Assembly (NCBI RefSeq): GCF_001546115.1
Contig: NZ_KQ955210.1
Span: 276,955 to 340,954 of the forward strand
DNA from: Paracoccus aminovorans
GTDB taxonomy: Bacteria; Pseudomonadota; Alphaproteobacteria; Rhodobacterales; Rhodobacteraceae
DNA length: 64,000 nt
Reading direction: 5' to 3'
The translations under genes were made by a program, and so were the position numbers. Positions 47,691-57,881 of the stretch are shown one piece after another. The notes under the pieces were generated by a model, which searched no databases, was not told the DNA's origin, and saw only the letters and a list, made by a program, of their open reading frames with translations. The first letter of the stretch is position 1. Every line of letters starts with the position of its first letter.

Positions 47691-47992
47691 TCGCCCGAAC
47701 TGACATCAGGACGCCCCGCTTGCTTTCCGGCAGGCGGAGCGTTTCTGTTTCTGCCGTTACCTTGCGTTCCCGCTGCGGCATGGTATTAGATGGGGTATCA
47801 GCCTAATTAAGCTGTTGTTTTTAATGTTTTCAGAGGGGAACGCCGTTCCCCTCTTGCCCCGCTTCGCGGGCCAATTCACCCCATGGGGTATTTTTCCAAC
47901 AAAGAAGGGCGGGGCCTGCGGACCGGCCTTCTTTGTTTTCCAAATACCCCTGCGACCGGGCCGATCACGCGGCGCCGGTCGGGTTCAGGGCG
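47691..47992. other. Right end of the element and junction to core genome
   Basis: 300 bases without a gene. It holds CATGGTATTAGATGG (47779-47793), an AT-rich stretch, the palindrome AGAGGGGAACG-C-CGTTCCCCTCT at 47832-47854 that contains the right candidate attachment core (47833-47848), and then an intergenic inverted repeat at 47885-47950. The binding-protein gene ends at 47993. Confidence 0.5.
47885..47950. repeat. Inverted repeat with the intergenic core
   Basis: GGGGTATTTTTCCAACAAAGAAGG (as 47885-47908, written here only by its ends GGGGTATT and CAAAGAAGG) and its inverted copy at 47927-47950 surround an 18-base loop. It lies between the element end and the 3' end of the binding-protein gene. 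Confidence 0.75.
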
Positions 47993-49036
47993 TCAGAAGC
48001 CGGCCTTGATCTTTTCGAACTCCTGCAGCTGGCGCTCGCGCTGCTGCGGGTCGTTCGGGGTCTGGGCCAGGATCGGCGCATCGATGGGCGAGAGGCCCTC
48101 CTTCACCGCCGGCTCGTCCTTGATCGTCTCCATGGCGACGGTCGAGGTATGGCCGTAGCCGATGGTGTCCAGCAGGCCCTTGGCCGCCGGGGGGGCGAGC
48201 CAGGCGTTGATGAAGTCATAGGCCTTGTCTTCCTTGCCCGGGCCGTTCTTCAGGTTGATGAAGCCGCAGAAGAAGGTCGAGCTGCCCTCCTTGGGCGCGC
48301 GCTGGAAGCCGACCGGGAAGCCGTCTTTCTCCAGCAGCACCACGCCGTCGTTCCAGGACCAGGCCACGTCCACCGCGCCCGAGGCCATCAACTGCGCCTG
48401 CTCGGCTGGGTCGGCCCAATAGGCGGCGACGTTCTGATGCGCCTGGCGCAGCCAGTCGGCGGCGGCCTTGAACTGCTCGTCCGTGACCTTGGTCCAGTCG
48501 GTGGTGCCGGTCGCCAGATAGGCCAGCGCCCAGACGTCATCCGCCGAATCGGGCAGCGACACCCGGCCTTGGTATTTCGGGTCGATGAAGACATTCAGGC
48601 TGGCCACGTCCTCGGCCGGGACGGTGTCCTTGTTATAGGCGATGGCGGTCGCGCCCCAGTCGGTCGGGATATACCAGACGCCCTGGTCGTCCTTGAAGAT
48701 CGGCGAGTCGAGGAATTTCGGGTCGAGCGTGTCGAAGGCCGGGATCTTCGCGGTGTCCCAGGGCTCGATCAGCCCGGCGTCGCGGTATTTCGACACCATC
48801 TGCGAGCAGGGGTGCGCCACGTCCGCCTTGAAGCCCGAGGCGAGCTTCTGATAGGCCTCGTCGTCGTCGCCGTAAAAGGCGAATGTCGGGCTGTCGCCGT
48901 TCTTGTCGATATAGCCCTGGAAGATCACCGGCTCCTCGAAGCCGGCCCAGTCGAAGACCGTCAATTCGGAATCGGCGGCATGGGCGGCGGTGCCGGCGAG
49001 GATCAGCGCAAGGGCGGAGGAACGCAGGAGTTTCAT
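47993..49036 (-). CDS. Extracellular solute-binding protein (PotD/PotF-like)
   Basis: 347 residues. A signal peptide of about 20 residues (ending AHA-AD) directs it to the periplasm. The mature protein starts ELTVFDWAGFEEP and carries DVAHPCSQMVSKYRDAGLIEPWD, GVWYIPTDWGATAIAYN and SVDVAW-like AVDVAWSWNDG, as in polyamine-binding proteins of ABC importers. No permease or ATPase gene is beside it: downstream is the prophage end, upstream a TPM-domain gene. It may serve a transporter encoded elsewhere or be left over from a rearranged operon. Substrate inferred only. Confidence 0.85.
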   Translation of the reverse strand: MKLLRSSALALILAGTAAHAADSELTVFDWAGFEEPVIFQGYIDKNGDSPTFAFYGDDDEAYQKLASGFKADVAHPCSQMVSKYRDAGLIEPWDTAKIPAFDTLDPKFLDSPIFKDDQGVWYIPTDWGATAIAYNKDTVPAEDVASLNVFIDPKYQGRVSLPDSADDVWALAYLATGTTDWTKVTDEQFKAAADWLRQAHQNVAAYWADPAEQAQLMASGAVDVAWSWNDGVVLLEKDGFPVGFQRAPKEGSSTFFCGFINLKNGPGKEDKAYDFINAWLAPPAAKGLLDTIGYGHTSTVAMETIKDEPAVKEGLSPIDAPILAQTPNDPQQRERQLQEFEKIKAGF

Positions 49037-49146
49037 CGGGGGCCTTTCGGATGGGTGGCGGAATGGCCCTGACGCTAGCCGGCCCGGGTCCACCTCGCAA
49101 GCCTTGCCCGGCGGCCGGCCGGGCCGTGCCCCGCAAAACCGACGGC

Positions 49147-50034
49147 CTACCAGCGCCCCGAGGCGCCGCCGCCGCGCGACGTGCCGCCGCCGAAGCCCGA
49201 GCTGCCGGGGCGGCTGGCGCGGAAGGCCGGGTTGCGTTCCTGGCGCAGCAGCGCGCCGGCCGGGCCGTAGAAGCTGCGCGTGCCCAGCGGCGCCAGCCGG
49301 GTTTCGCTCCAGCCGCATTGCGGGCAGCGCCGCGTCACCACCTGGTCCGAGACCAGGGTGCTGCCGTCGGGCTGCGGCTGGCTGTTCGGGGCGCGGGTCG
49401 TTTCCAGCCCGCGCCTGCCGCATTGCGGGCAGCGGTTGCGGCGCCACAGCCGCCAGCCCATGCCGGCCAGGATCAGCGTCCAGGCGCCGCCGAACAGGAA
49501 CGGGAACAGCCGCGCGAGCCAGCTGCGGCGCGGGGCCTCGATGCCGCGGCCCTGGGCTTGGGGCAGGGCGATCTGCTCGATCACCGCCAGCGTGCCCTCG
49601 CGGATGCCCTGCGACATGCGGCCGTCGCGAAAGGCCGGCAGCATGGTGCCGCGCATGATGTCCTGGGCCAGGATATCGGCATCGCCCGGATAGCCGGCGC
49701 CCAGCTCGATGCGCGCAGCGCGGTCCCGGGCCAGCACCAGCAGCATGAAGCCGTCGTTGCGGTCCGCCCGGCCGACGCCCCACCGGTTGAAGAGCCGGGT
49801 GGCGAAATCCTCGAGCCCGGCGCCGTGGCTGCTGTCGAGCGTGACCACCGTGCCCTGCACCCCGGTCTGGCGGTCGAGCTCCGACAGCGCCCGGTCCAGC
49901 GCGGCCGCATCGGCGGGCGTCAGCAGCGCGGCAAAGTCGTTGACCGTCGTGCTGGCGGGCGCGGGCAGGTCCTGCGCTTGCAGCGGCAGCGCCAGTCCCA
50001 GGACCAGCAGCACGGCCGCCAGCAGCCGCATCAT
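49147..50034 (-). CDS. TPM-domain membrane protein with zinc ribbon
   Basis: 295 residues. Signal peptide of about 20 residues, then the TPM (Psb32/YgcG) domain at roughly 27-155 with [17 protein letters not shown] and [21 protein letters not shown] transmembrane helix ([16 protein letters not shown]) is followed by a ribbon with CPQCGRRG and CPQCGWSE. The tail ends [16 protein letters not shown], typical of this family. TPM proteins may act in membrane protein quality control or as phosphatases. Its start overlaps the ppk2 stop by four bases. Confidence 0.82.
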   Translation of the reverse strand: MMRLLAAVLLVLGLALPLQAQDLPAPASTTVNDFAALLTPADAAALDRALSELDRQTGVQGTVVTLDSSHGAGLEDFATRLFNRWGVGRADRNDGFMLLVLARDRAARIELGAGYPGDADILAQDIMRGTMLPAFRDGRMSQGIREGTLAVIEQIALPQAQGRGIEAPRRSWLARLFPFLFGGAWTLILAGMGWRLWRRNRCPQCGRRGLETTRAPNSQPQPDGSTLVSDQVVTRRCPQCGWSETRLAPLGTRSFYGPAGALLRQERNPAFRASRPGSSGFGGGTSRGGGASGRW

Positions 50035-50942
50035 GGTTCCAGGATCTCCGGCCCGCCGGTGATCTTCGGATCGGGGTTGCCGATCACCGCATCGTCGCGG
50101 CCGGTGAAATCCACCGCGCGCAGGATGGCCTGGATCGCCGCGATCCGCGCCCGGCGCTTGTCGTCCGAGCGGATCACCGTCCAGGGCGCGATGCCGGAAT
50201 GGCTGCGCCGCAGCGTGTCGCGGATCGCGGCGGTATAATCATCCCATTTCGCCAGCCCGTCCACGTCGATCGAACTGAGCTTCCATTGCTTGAGCGGATC
50301 CTTCTCGCGGTCGAGGAAGCGCTTCAGCTGCTCGGCCCGGCCGACGTTCAGCCACAGCTTGACCAGGGTCACCCCGTCGTCGACCAGCATGCTTTCAAAG
50401 GATGGCAGCTGGCGGAAGAAGGTCTCGCGCTGCGCCTCGGTGCAGAAGCCGAAGACCTTTTCCACCACGCCGCGGTTGTACCAGCTGCGGTCGAACAGCG
50501 CGATCTCGCCCCGGGCCGGCAGCCAGTCCACGTAACGCTGGAAATACCACTCCCCGGCCTCGCGCTCGCTGGGCTTGGGCAGGGCGGCGATATAGGCCGA
50601 GCGCGGGTTCAGGTTCTCGCGCACCCGCTCGATGGTGCCGCCCTTGCCGGCGGCGTCGCGACCCTCGAACAGCACCACGATGCGCTTGCCGGTATGGATC
50701 ACGTCGCGCATCAGCCGCACCAGCTGCAATTGCAGCCCTTCCATCTGCGCGTCGTATTCCTTGCCCTTCATCTCGTCGCGATAGGGATAGGAGGCGTCCA
50801 GGATCTCGTCGCCACTCGCGTCGCGGATCGCCTTGCGCAACGCCTCGGGCGCGTCCTTGTCGAGATAGCGCGAGATGGCGCCGACGAAAGGCAGGTCGGG
50901 ATGGGTTGCGGCCAGCGCCTTCTCGTCGGATTTCTTCGCCAT
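50031..50942 (-). CDS. ppk2: Polyphosphate kinase 2
   Basis: 303 residues of the PPK2 family, which uses polyphosphate to phosphorylate nucleotides or the reverse. Walker A is [13 protein letters not shown] near residue 93, and the lid region reads [17 protein letters not shown], followed by [16 protein letters not shown]. The single-domain length suggests class I. It abuts metA upstream and overlaps the TPM gene downstream, so all are in one operon. Confidence 0.92.
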   Translation of the reverse strand: MAKKSDEKALAATHPDLPFVGAISRYLDKDAPEALRKAIRDASGDEILDASYPYRDEMKGKEYDAQMEGLQLQLVRLMRDVIHTGKRIVVLFEGRDAAGKGGTIERVRENLNPRSAYIAALPKPSEREAGEWYFQRYVDWLPARGEIALFDRSWYNRGVVEKVFGFCTEAQRETFFRQLPSFESMLVDDGVTLVKLWLNVGRAEQLKRFLDREKDPLKQWKLSSIDVDGLAKWDDYTAAIRDTLRRSHSGIAPWTVIRSDDKRRARIAAIQAILRAVDFTGRDDAVIGNPDPKITGGPEILEP

Positions 50943-51872
50943 TCACCGCTCTCCGATGCGCGCGATGTCATACCAGGTGGTCTGGTAGATCTCGTTGATC
51001 CAGTTACCGTAGAGCAGATGCGCATGGCTGCGCCAGCGGTTCGTCGGCGCCTGGGACGGGTCGTCGTCGGGATAATAGTTCACCGGCACGTTGATCGGCT
51101 TTCCGGCCGCCACGTCGCGGTCGTATTCGTCCTTCAGCGTGGTGCTGTCATATTCGAAATGGTTGAAGACATAGAGCGCGCGGTGGCCCGGATCCTCGAG
51201 CAGGCAGGGCCCGACCTGGTCCGAGGCGATCAGCGTGTTCAGCCCCGGGCAGGTGTCGACCTCGGGCTGGCGCACCTCGGTCCAGCGGCTGACCGGCACC
51301 AGCACGTCGTCGGAAAAGCCGCGCAGATAGGGGCTGGACGGCGCCAGGTTCTGGTGGCGGAAGCAGCCGAAGGCCTTGCGCGCCAGCATGTGCTTCTTCA
51401 GCCCGTGGAAATACCAGGCCATGGCCATGCCGCCCCAGCAGACGCCGAAGGTGGAATGCACATGCGTCCGGGTCCATTCGAAGACGCGGGTCAGCTCGTC
51501 CCAATAGGTCACCGCCTCGAAGGGCAGGTGCTCGATCGGGGCGCCGGTGATGATGAGCCCGTCGAACTTCTCGCCCGTGGCCGCGACGTCGCAGAAACGG
51601 CGATAGAAGCTCTCCATGTGGTCGGCGGCGGTGTTGCGGCTTTCGTGGTCCGACATGCGGATCAGCTGGAAGTCGATCTGCAAGGGCGTCGCGCCGATCA
51701 GCCGGGCGAACTGGTTCTCGGTCTGGATCTTCTTCGGCATCAGGTTCAGAAGCCCGATGCGCAGCGGCCGGATGTCCTGGGTCGCCGCACGACCCGGCGA
51801 CATGACCATGACGCCTTCGTTCGACAGGATGTCAAAGGCGGGCAGGTCATTCGGTAGGGTGATGGGCATCAT
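50943..51872 (-). CDS. metA: Homoserine O-acyltransferase (MetA)
   Basis: 309 residues. [38 protein letters not shown] and the catalytic cysteine in [12 protein letters not shown] identify the MetA family; the partner residues lie in [18 protein letters not shown]. It activates homoserine for methionine synthesis. Whether the acyl donor is succinyl- or acetyl-CoA cannot be settled by eye, and many alphaproteobacterial MetA proteins are acetyltransferases. It overlaps the upstream ATPase gene by four bases. Confidence 0.92.
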   Translation of the reverse strand: MMPITLPNDLPAFDILSNEGVMVMSPGRAATQDIRPLRIGLLNLMPKKIQTENQFARLIGATPLQIDFQLIRMSDHESRNTAADHMESFYRRFCDVAATGEKFDGLIITGAPIEHLPFEAVTYWDELTRVFEWTRTHVHSTFGVCWGGMAMAWYFHGLKKHMLARKAFGCFRHQNLAPSSPYLRGFSDDVLVPVSRWTEVRQPEVDTCPGLNTLIASDQVGPCLLEDPGHRALYVFNHFEYDSTTLKDEYDRDVAAGKPINVPVNYYPDDDPSQAPTNRWRSHAHLLYGNWINEIYQTTWYDIARIGER

Positions 51873-52732
51873 GCTTCCTTTCGTTCGATGGCCCGGCCGA
51901 TCAGCCGGATCAGCTCGTCCGGGGTGCGGATCTCGGCCACTTCCTCGGCCAGGATCGTCAGGCCGCGCCGGGCCATGGCCTCATAGCGCGGCTGGCGATG
52001 GGCCAGGGCGCGGGCATAGGTCCAGCGGATGAAGTCGTCGGGATTGACCTCGTCCTCGGCCAGGCCCTTCTCGACCCGGTAGTCGGTCCAGGCCCGGTCG
52101 AGGAAATCCGGCTGGTAATACATCGGCTTCGGCGCGCGGTCGAAGCGGCGCACCAGTTCCTGGGTATGCGCGTCCGAGCCCTTGATCCAGACCAGAGCCA
52201 GGTCGCGTTCCAGCGCGTCCAGCACCGGGTCGGTCTCGGCGAAGGGGTCGACCACCTCGCAGACCGAGCCGCCGGAATCGCAGACGAAATTCCCCAGCCC
52301 ATAGAGCTCTTGCGCGCGGCGGATGAAATGGCTGGTGTCCAAGAGCGCCGCGATCTCGGCGGCGCGGTGCTGGCCCTGACGGCGCATGTATTCCGGGAAC
52401 TCCAGCCCGCCGCGCGTCACGCTGCCGGGCTTGCCGAGATAGGTCGACAGCGGCGCCAGGTTTTCAAAGGTGATGTTGCTGGCGATATAGACCGAATCCG
52501 ACAGGAGCAGCTCGCGCAGGAACGGCACCTTCATCGCCTCGCGCTTGAAGTTGTCGGCGATCAGCTCGCCCATGTAGCGCGTGCCGATGCGGTAATCGAC
52601 CGAGTAGTGGAACCACTCGCCCGAGCCACGCAGCATCGAGGCGAGATAGGTCTTGCCGAGGCCCGACATGCCGAAGAACAGCACGCGCTTTCGCGGCGCG
52701 GCCAGCCATTCGGCTTGGGTCTTGTAAAGCAT
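51869..52732 (-). CDS. Uncharacterised P-loop ATPase/kinase-like protein
   Basis: 287 residues from ATG 52732 (GGAAGGAGC upstream). The Walker A motif [14 protein letters not shown] is near residue 22, followed by [17 protein letters not shown]. Later come [16 protein letters not shown] and a helical C terminus. The layout resembles small nucleotide kinases or AAA-like ATPases, but I know no function. It is first in an operon with metA, ppk2 and the TPM gene. No SAM-II riboswitch or other known methionine control element was recognised upstream. Confidence 0.65.
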   Translation of the reverse strand: MLYKTQAEWLAAPRKRVLFFGMSGLGKTYLASMLRGSGEWFHYSVDYRIGTRYMGELIADNFKREAMKVPFLRELLLSDSVYIASNITFENLAPLSTYLGKPGSVTRGGLEFPEYMRRQGQHRAAEIAALLDTSHFIRRAQELYGLGNFVCDSGGSVCEVVDPFAETDPVLDALERDLALVWIKGSDAHTQELVRRFDRAPKPMYYQPDFLDRAWTDYRVEKGLAEDEVNPDDFIRWTYARALAHRQPRYEAMARRGLTILAEEVAEIRTPDELIRLIGRAIERKEA

Positions 52733-53009
52733 GGGCGCTCCTTCCTGCCGGGCCCATCCGTCGGGCAGGGGATAGTTAATCCCGCGCCGGCGCATAGAAA
52801 AGGCCCCAGAATCCCGCCGCCTCGGCAAAAAATCCGCACCCACCCCTTGCGCCGGGCCCGCGAGCCCCCAAGTCCTGCGGGCGGACCGGGCCCCTCTGAC
52901 GACCGAAAGGTCGTGATGTCGGACCGCATCGAGCCTGCTCGATGCCAGCCCGGAACCCGTCGTCCCGCCCGTGCGCCTGGCATCCAGCACCCAAACTGGA
53001 GCCTGACCC
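52733..53009 (+). other. Divergent regulatory gap between the ATPase gene and terC
   Basis: 277 bases. The right half, toward terC, has two adjacent perfect hairpins: ACGACC-GAAA-GGTCGT at 52899-52914 and GCATCGAG-CCTG-CTCGATGC at 52926-52945. This suggests a structured 5' leader. The manganese (yybP-ykoY) riboswitch core GGGGAGUAG was not found. The left half shows no clear feature beyond a TTTTTT at 52828-52833 on the minus strand. Confidence 0.5.
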
Positions 53010-53990
53010 GTGGAACCCTTCTACCTCACCCTCTTTCTCGGCACGCCGATCTGGCTGTGGCTGGTCTTCGTCGGCCTGGTCGGCCTGCTGCTGGCCTTCG
53101 ACCTCGGCGTGCTCAACCGCGGCGACAAGGAGATCGGCGTTGCCGAAAGCCTGAAGCTGTCGAGTTTCTACATCACGCTGGGCGTGCTGTTCGGCGGCTT
53201 CGTCTGGTATCAGCTGGGCAGTCATGCCGCCGCCGAATACATGACCGCCTTCGTGGTCGAAAAGACGCTGGCCATGGACAATGTCTTTGTCATCGCGCTG
53301 ATCTTCGCCACGCTGTCGATCCCGCGCCGTTACCAGCATCGCGTGCTGTTCTGGGGCATCCTGGGCGTGATCGTGCTGCGCGGCATCATGATCGGCGTCG
53401 GCGCCACGCTGGTCGCGCAATATGGCTGGATCCTCTATGTCTTCGCCGGCTTCCTGATCCTGACCGGGATCAAGATGCTGTTCGTGGGCGACAAGGACCA
53501 CGACATGGCGGCAAACCCGGTCCTGCGCTTCCTGCGCCGCCGCATGCCGCTGACCGAAGGGCTGCACGGCCATGCCTTCGTGGTGCGCCAGCCCGACCCC
53601 AGGACCGGCCGGCTGCGCCGCTATGCCACGCCGCTCTTGCTGGCGCTGGTGATGATCGAGATCGCCGACGTGATCTTTGCCGTCGATTCGGTGCCGGCGG
53701 TCTTTGCCATCACCACCGACCCCTATATCGTCTATACCTCGAACATCTTCGCCATCCTGGGCCTGCGCGCGCTGTTCTTCGCGCTGGCGGCGATCATCCA
53801 CCGCTTCGAATATCTCAAGCAGGCGCTGGCGGTGCTGTTGATCTTCATCGGCGCCAAGGTGTTCATCGCCGACCTGATGGGGCTGGCGAAATTCCCGCCG
53901 GCGCTGTCGCTGGGCATCACCTTCGCCATCCTGGGCGCCGGCGTCGCCTGGTCGCTGTGGCGCACCCGCAAGGACGCGGCAGGCGTCTGA
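53010..53990 (+). CDS. TerC-family membrane protein
   Basis: 326 residues starting at GTG 53010. Eight or nine membrane segments with the family's acidic motifs: LAFDLGVLNRGD, FVVEKTLAMDNVFVIALIFA and IEIADVIFAVDSVPAVFAIT. TerC/Alx proteins export manganese or assist metal loading of secreted proteins. A structured leader precedes it, so metal- or pH-responsive RNA control is conceivable. A repeat core lies just after the stop. Confidence 0.9.
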   Translation: MEPFYLTLFLGTPIWLWLVFVGLVGLLLAFDLGVLNRGDKEIGVAESLKLSSFYITLGVLFGGFVWYQLGSHAAAEYMTAFVVEKTLAMDNVFVIALIFATLSIPRRYQHRVLFWGILGVIVLRGIMIGVGATLVAQYGWILYVFAGFLILTGIKMLFVGDKDHDMAANPVLRFLRRRMPLTEGLHGHAFVVRQPDPRTGRLRRYATPLLLALVMIEIADVIFAVDSVPAVFAITTDPYIVYTSNIFAILGLRALFFALAAIIHRFEYLKQALAVLLIFIGAKVFIADLMGLAKFPPALSLGITFAILGAGVAWSLWRTRKDAAGV

Positions 53991-54031
53991 GCCCGACCTG
54001 CGGCGCCGCGCCCGGCCGCGCGGTTGCCGTT

Positions 54032-54054
54032 GGGTATTTGAACAACAAAGAAGG
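54032..54054 (+). repeat. Intergenic repeat core
   Basis: GGGTATTT-GAACAA-CAAAGAAGG, a single copy 40 bases after the terC stop and upstream of ftsW. Confidence 0.6.
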
Positions 54055-54214
54055 CAGGGGCGGCGGTGCGAGATCCGGCCGCCTCCGCGCGATGTGATCC
54101 GGGCTGCCGCTGCGTTAACCAATCCGCTGTAGCGCGCCCGGGCCAATCGCGCTATGATTCGGCCCAGACCCGGAAAACGGGCGACGACAAACGAGGCAGT
54201 GACGGCGGTAACCC

Positions 54215-55384
54215 ATGACCGAGATGGTCTTTGGCACCACGCCCGTGCGGGCTGGTGATCCGATTCTTCCCCGCTGGTGGCGCACCCTGGACCGGTGGTC
54301 CCTGGCCTGCGTGCTGGGGCTTTTCGCGGTGGGGCTTCTTCTGGGGCTGGCGGCCTCGGTGCCGCTGGCCGAAAAGAACGGCCTGCCGCAATTCTATTAC
54401 GTGACCCGGCAGGCGGTGTTCGGCGCCATGGCGCTGGCGGCGATGCTGGTGATCTCGACCTTCTCGCCGCGGATGGTGCGGCGGATCGGCGTGCTGGGCT
54501 TCCTGGCCGCGCTGGTGGTGCTGATGGCGCTGCCCTTCGTCGGTACCGATTTCGGCAAGGGCGCGGTGCGCTGGCTGCGCCTGCCCGGCGGCATGTCGGT
54601 GCAGCCCTCGGAATTCCTGAAACCCTGCTTCATCGCCATCTGCGCCTGGTTCATGGCGGCAAGCCAGGAGGTCGGCGGCCCGCCCGGCAAGCTGTTCTCC
54701 TTCGGGCTGGCGGTGGTGGTGGTGCTGCTGCTGGCGCTGCAGCCCGACTTCGGCCAGGCCTCGCTGGTGCTGTTTTCCTGGTGCGTGATGTATTTCATCG
54801 CCGGGGCGCCGCTTTACCTTCTGGGCAGCGTCATGGGGCTGGCGGCGCTGGGCGGCTTCTTCGCCTATGGCGCGTCCGAGCATTTCGCCCGCCGCATCAA
54901 CGGCTTCCTGGCCGCAGAGGTCGATCCGCGCACCCAGCTCGGCTATGCCTGGAACGCGATCCAGGAGGGCGGCTTCTTCGGCGTCGGCGTGGGCGAAGGT
55001 TCGGTCAAATGGTCGCTGCCCGATGCGCATACCGATTTCATCATCGCCGTCGCGGCCGAGGAATACGGGCTGATCCTGGTCCTGATCATCATCGCGCTTT
55101 ACGCCACCATCGTCATCCGCTCGCTGCTGCGCTTGCAGGACGAGCGCGACCCGTTCGCGCGCATCGGCGGCACCGGGCTTGCCTGCGCCTTCGGCGTGCA
55201 GGCGCTGATCAACATGGGCGTGGCGGTGCGGCTCTTGCCGGCCAAGGGCATGACGCTGCCCTTCGTCAGCTATGGCGGTTCGTCGGTGATCGCCTCGGGC
55301 ATCGCCATGGGCATGCTGCTGGCCCTGACCCGCGCGCGCCCGCAGGGCCGCATCGGCGACGTGCTGGGGCGGGGCCGGGGATGA
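54215..55384 (+). CDS. ftsW: Lipid II polymerase FtsW
   Basis: 389 residues, ten membrane segments. SEDS-family landmarks: [19 protein letters not shown], the loop GRRINGF-like [37 protein letters not shown] and the C-terminal [15 protein letters not shown]. It polymerises septal peptidoglycan with FtsI. First gene of the ftsW-murG-murC-DUF2484 run, with four-base overlaps. Confidence 0.94.
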   Translation: MTEMVFGTTPVRAGDPILPRWWRTLDRWSLACVLGLFAVGLLLGLAASVPLAEKNGLPQFYYVTRQAVFGAMALAAMLVISTFSPRMVRRIGVLGFLAALVVLMALPFVGTDFGKGAVRWLRLPGGMSVQPSEFLKPCFIAICAWFMAASQEVGGPPGKLFSFGLAVVVVLLLALQPDFGQASLVLFSWCVMYFIAGAPLYLLGSVMGLAALGGFFAYGASEHFARRINGFLAAEVDPRTQLGYAWNAIQEGGFFGVGVGEGSVKWSLPDAHTDFIIAVAAEEYGLILVLIIIALYATIVIRSLLRLQDERDPFARIGGTGLACAFGVQALINMGVAVRLLPAKGMTLPFVSYGGSSVIASGIAMGMLLALTRARPQGRIGDVLGRGRG

Positions 55385-56472
55385 GCGCGGCTCCGCTTTG
55401 CCTGATCGCCGCCGGTGGGACCGGCGGCCACATGTTTCCGGCGCAATCGCTGGCCGAGGTGCTGCTGGCGCGCGGCTGGCGGGTGAAGCTGTCCACCGAC
55501 GAGCGCGGCGCCCGCTATGCCGGCACCTTCCCGGTCGAGGTGACGCGCGAGGTCGTCAGTTCCGCCACCACCGCGCGGGGCGGGCCGCTGGCCAAGCTCG
55601 CCGTGCCCTTCCGCATCGGCGCGGGCGTGCTGACCGCGATGCGCCGCTTTCGCGCCGACCGTCCGGCGGTCGTGGTGGGCTTCGGCGGCTATCCGACCAT
55701 TCCCGCCATGGCGGCGGCGCTGGCCTTGGGGATCCCGCGCATGATCCACGAACAGAACGGCGTCATGGGCCGGGTCAACATGGCTTTCGCCCGCCGGGTG
55801 AGCCGCGTCGCCTGCGGCACCTGGCCCACCCGCCTGCCCGAGGCGGTCGAGGGCATCCACACCGGCAACCCGGTGCGCCAGGCCGTGCTGGACCAGGCCG
55901 CCGCGCCCTATGTCCCGCCGGGCGAGACCGGCCCGCTGCACCTGCTGATCATCGGCGGCAGCCAGGGTGCCCGCGTGCTGTCAGACGTGGTGCCCGAAGC
56001 CATCGCCAGCCTGCCCGAGGACATGCGCCCCCGCCTGATCGTCAGCCACCAGGCGCGGGCCGAGAACGCCGAGCGCGTCACCGCCGCCTATCGGGCGGCC
56101 GGAATCGCCGCCACTGTGCGGCCCTTCTTCGATGACGTGCCGGCGCGGCTGGCGCAGGCGCAGCTGGTGGTCAGCCGGGCCGGGGCCTCGTCCATCGCCG
56201 ACATCACCGTGATCGGCCGCCCGGCGATCCTGATCCCCTATGCCGCGGCCACCGCCGACCACCAGACCGCCAACGCCCGTGCCCTGGCGGAATCCGGCGC
56301 GGCGGTGCTTCTGCCCGAATCCGTGCTTGACGCCGAAAGCCTCGCGCGCGACATGCGGGACATCCTATCCGACAGCGCCCGCGCCACCCGAATGGCAGCT
56401 GCCGCGCTGGAGCTCGCCCGCCCCGATGCGGCGCAGCGCCTTGCAGATCTAGTAACGGACCTTTCCCGATGA
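55381..56472 (+). CDS. murG: MurG, lipid I N-acetylglucosaminyltransferase
   Basis: 363 residues, starting at an ATG that overlaps the ftsW stop (ATGA). The N-terminal GxGGH motif is [28 protein letters not shown] and [13 protein letters not shown] follow; the UDP-GlcNAc site includes [13 protein letters not shown] and [12 protein letters not shown]. It makes lipid II on the inner face of the membrane. Confidence 0.95.
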   Translation: MSAAPLCLIAAGGTGGHMFPAQSLAEVLLARGWRVKLSTDERGARYAGTFPVEVTREVVSSATTARGGPLAKLAVPFRIGAGVLTAMRRFRADRPAVVVGFGGYPTIPAMAAALALGIPRMIHEQNGVMGRVNMAFARRVSRVACGTWPTRLPEAVEGIHTGNPVRQAVLDQAAAPYVPPGETGPLHLLIIGGSQGARVLSDVVPEAIASLPEDMRPRLIVSHQARAENAERVTAAYRAAGIAATVRPFFDDVPARLAQAQLVVSRAGASSIADITVIGRPAILIPYAAATADHQTANARALAESGAAVLLPESVLDAESLARDMRDILSDSARATRMAAAALELARPDAAQRLADLVTDLSR

Positions 56473-57881
56473 ACGCAGCGACCAAACTTCCGGGCGAACT
56501 GGGCCCCATCCACTTCATCGGCATCGGCGGCATCGGCATGTCCGGCATCGCCGAGGTGCTGATGACGCTGGGCTATGCCGTTCAGGGTTCGGACGCGAAA
56601 CGCTCGAAGATCACCGACCGGCTGGAAAAGCTGGGCGCCACCGTCTTCGAGGGCCAGCGCGCGGAAAACATCGGCGAGGCCGGCGTGGTCGTGATCTCGA
56701 CCGCGATCAAGAAGGGCAACCCCGAGCTCGAGGAGGCCCGCCGCCGCGGGTTGCCCATCGTGCGCCGGGCCGAGATGCTGGCGGAACTCATGCGCCTGCG
56801 CTCGAACGTCGCCGTGGCCGGCACGCATGGCAAGACCACCACCACCACGATGGTCGCGACGCTGCTGGACGCCGGCGGCTTCGACCCGACCGTCATCAAT
56901 GGCGGCGTGATCCACGCCTATGGCTCGAACGCCCGCGCCGGCGCCGGCGAATGGATGGTGGTCGAGGCCGACGAATCCGACGGCAGCTTCAACCGCCTGC
57001 CCGCCACCATCGCCATCGTGACCAACATCGACCCCGAGCATATGGAGCACTGGGGTTCCTTCGACGCGCTGCGCAAGGGTTTCCAGGATTTCGTCTCGAA
57101 TATCCCCTTCTACGGCCTCGCCGTCTGCTGCACCGACCATCCCGAGGTGCAGGCGCTGGTCGGCCGCACCACCGACCGCCGCGTGGTCACCTTCGGCTTC
57201 AACGCCCAGGCCGACATCCGCGCGATAAACCTGCGCTATGAAAACGGCATCGCGCATTTCGACATCGCGCTCCAGGGCGAGGAGGACGCCCCGGTCATCG
57301 AGGATTGCACCCTGCCGATGCCGGGCGACCACAATGTCTCGAACGCGCTTGCCGCCGTCGCGGTCGCCCGCCACCTGGGCATGAAGCGCGCCCAGATCCG
57401 CGAGGCGCTGGCCAGGTTCGGCGGCGTCGGCCGCCGCTTCACCCGCGTGGGCGAGGTGAACGGCGTCACCATCATCGACGACTACGGCCACCACCCGGTC
57501 GAGATCGCCGCCGTGCTGAAGGCCGCGCGCCAGGCCACCAAGGGCCGGGTCATCGCCGTGCACCAGCCGCACCGCTACACCCGGCTCTCCAGCCTGTTCG
57601 ACGATTTCTGCACCTGTTTCAACGAGGCCGACGTGGTCGCCATCGCCGAGGTCTATTCGGCGGGCGAGGAGCCCATTCCCGGCGCCTCGCGCGACGATCT
57701 CGTCGCCGGCCTGATCGCCCACGGCCACCGCCACGCCCGCGCCGTGATGGACGAGGGCGACCTGGAGCGCCTGGTCCGCGAGCAGGCCAGGCCCGGCGAC
57801 ATGGTGGTCTGCCTCGGCGCCGGCACCATCTCGGCCTGGGCCAACAACCTGCCCGAACGGCTGATGGGACAGGCGGCATGA
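56469..57881 (+). CDS. murC: UDP-N-acetylmuramate-L-alanine ligase
   Basis: 470 residues. Mur ligase with the N-terminal [18 protein letters not shown], the ATP loop [28 protein letters not shown], and the C-terminal [18 protein letters not shown]. It attaches the first amino acid to UDP-MurNAc. It overlaps murG and the DUF2484 gene by four bases on each side. Confidence 0.96.
   Translation: MNAATKLPGELGPIHFIGIGGIGMSGIAEVLMTLGYAVQGSDAKRSKITDRLEKLGATVFEGQRAENIGEAGVVVISTAIKKGNPELEEARRRGLPIVRRAEMLAELMRLRSNVAVAGTHGKTTTTTMVATLLDAGGFDPTVINGGVIHAYGSNARAGAGEWMVVEADESDGSFNRLPATIAIVTNIDPEHMEHWGSFDALRKGFQDFVSNIPFYGLAVCCTDHPEVQALVGRTTDRRVVTFGFNAQADIRAINLRYENGIAHFDIALQGEEDAPVIEDCTLPMPGDHNVSNALAAVAVARHLGMKRAQIREALARFGGVGRRFTRVGEVNGVTIIDDYGHHPVEIAAVLKAARQATKGRVIAVHQPHRYTRLSSLFDDFCTCFNEADVVAIAEVYSAGEEPIPGASRDDLVAGLIAHGHRHARAVMDEGDLERLVREQARPGDMVVCLGAGTISAWANNLPERLMGQAA

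Larger units (their letters stand above)
41609..47848. mobile_element. Decayed integrative element / lambda-like mini-prophage remnant
   Basis: About 6.2 kb between 15/16-matching direct repeats. Contents in order: a broken P4-type integrase, a RepA-like ATPase tail, a terminase large-subunit fragment, two small minus-strand genes, a hypothetical gene, a portal gene with three frameshifts, and two short genes. Head, tail, lysis and most replication genes are missing. At least five single-base indels fall in recognisable genes here. The nearest core genes on either side show none, so the region is degenerate and very unlikely to move by itself. Base composition is somewhat less GC-rich than the flanks. 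Confidence 0.75.

Noticed and set aside
52733..52860. SAM-II riboswitch before the ATPase-metA operon
   Set aside because: The minus-strand leader lacks the expected conserved pseudoknot sequences. A covariance search would settle it.
52861..53009. yybP-ykoY manganese riboswitch before terC
   Set aside because: Hairpins are present, but the conserved GGGGAGUAG core is not.
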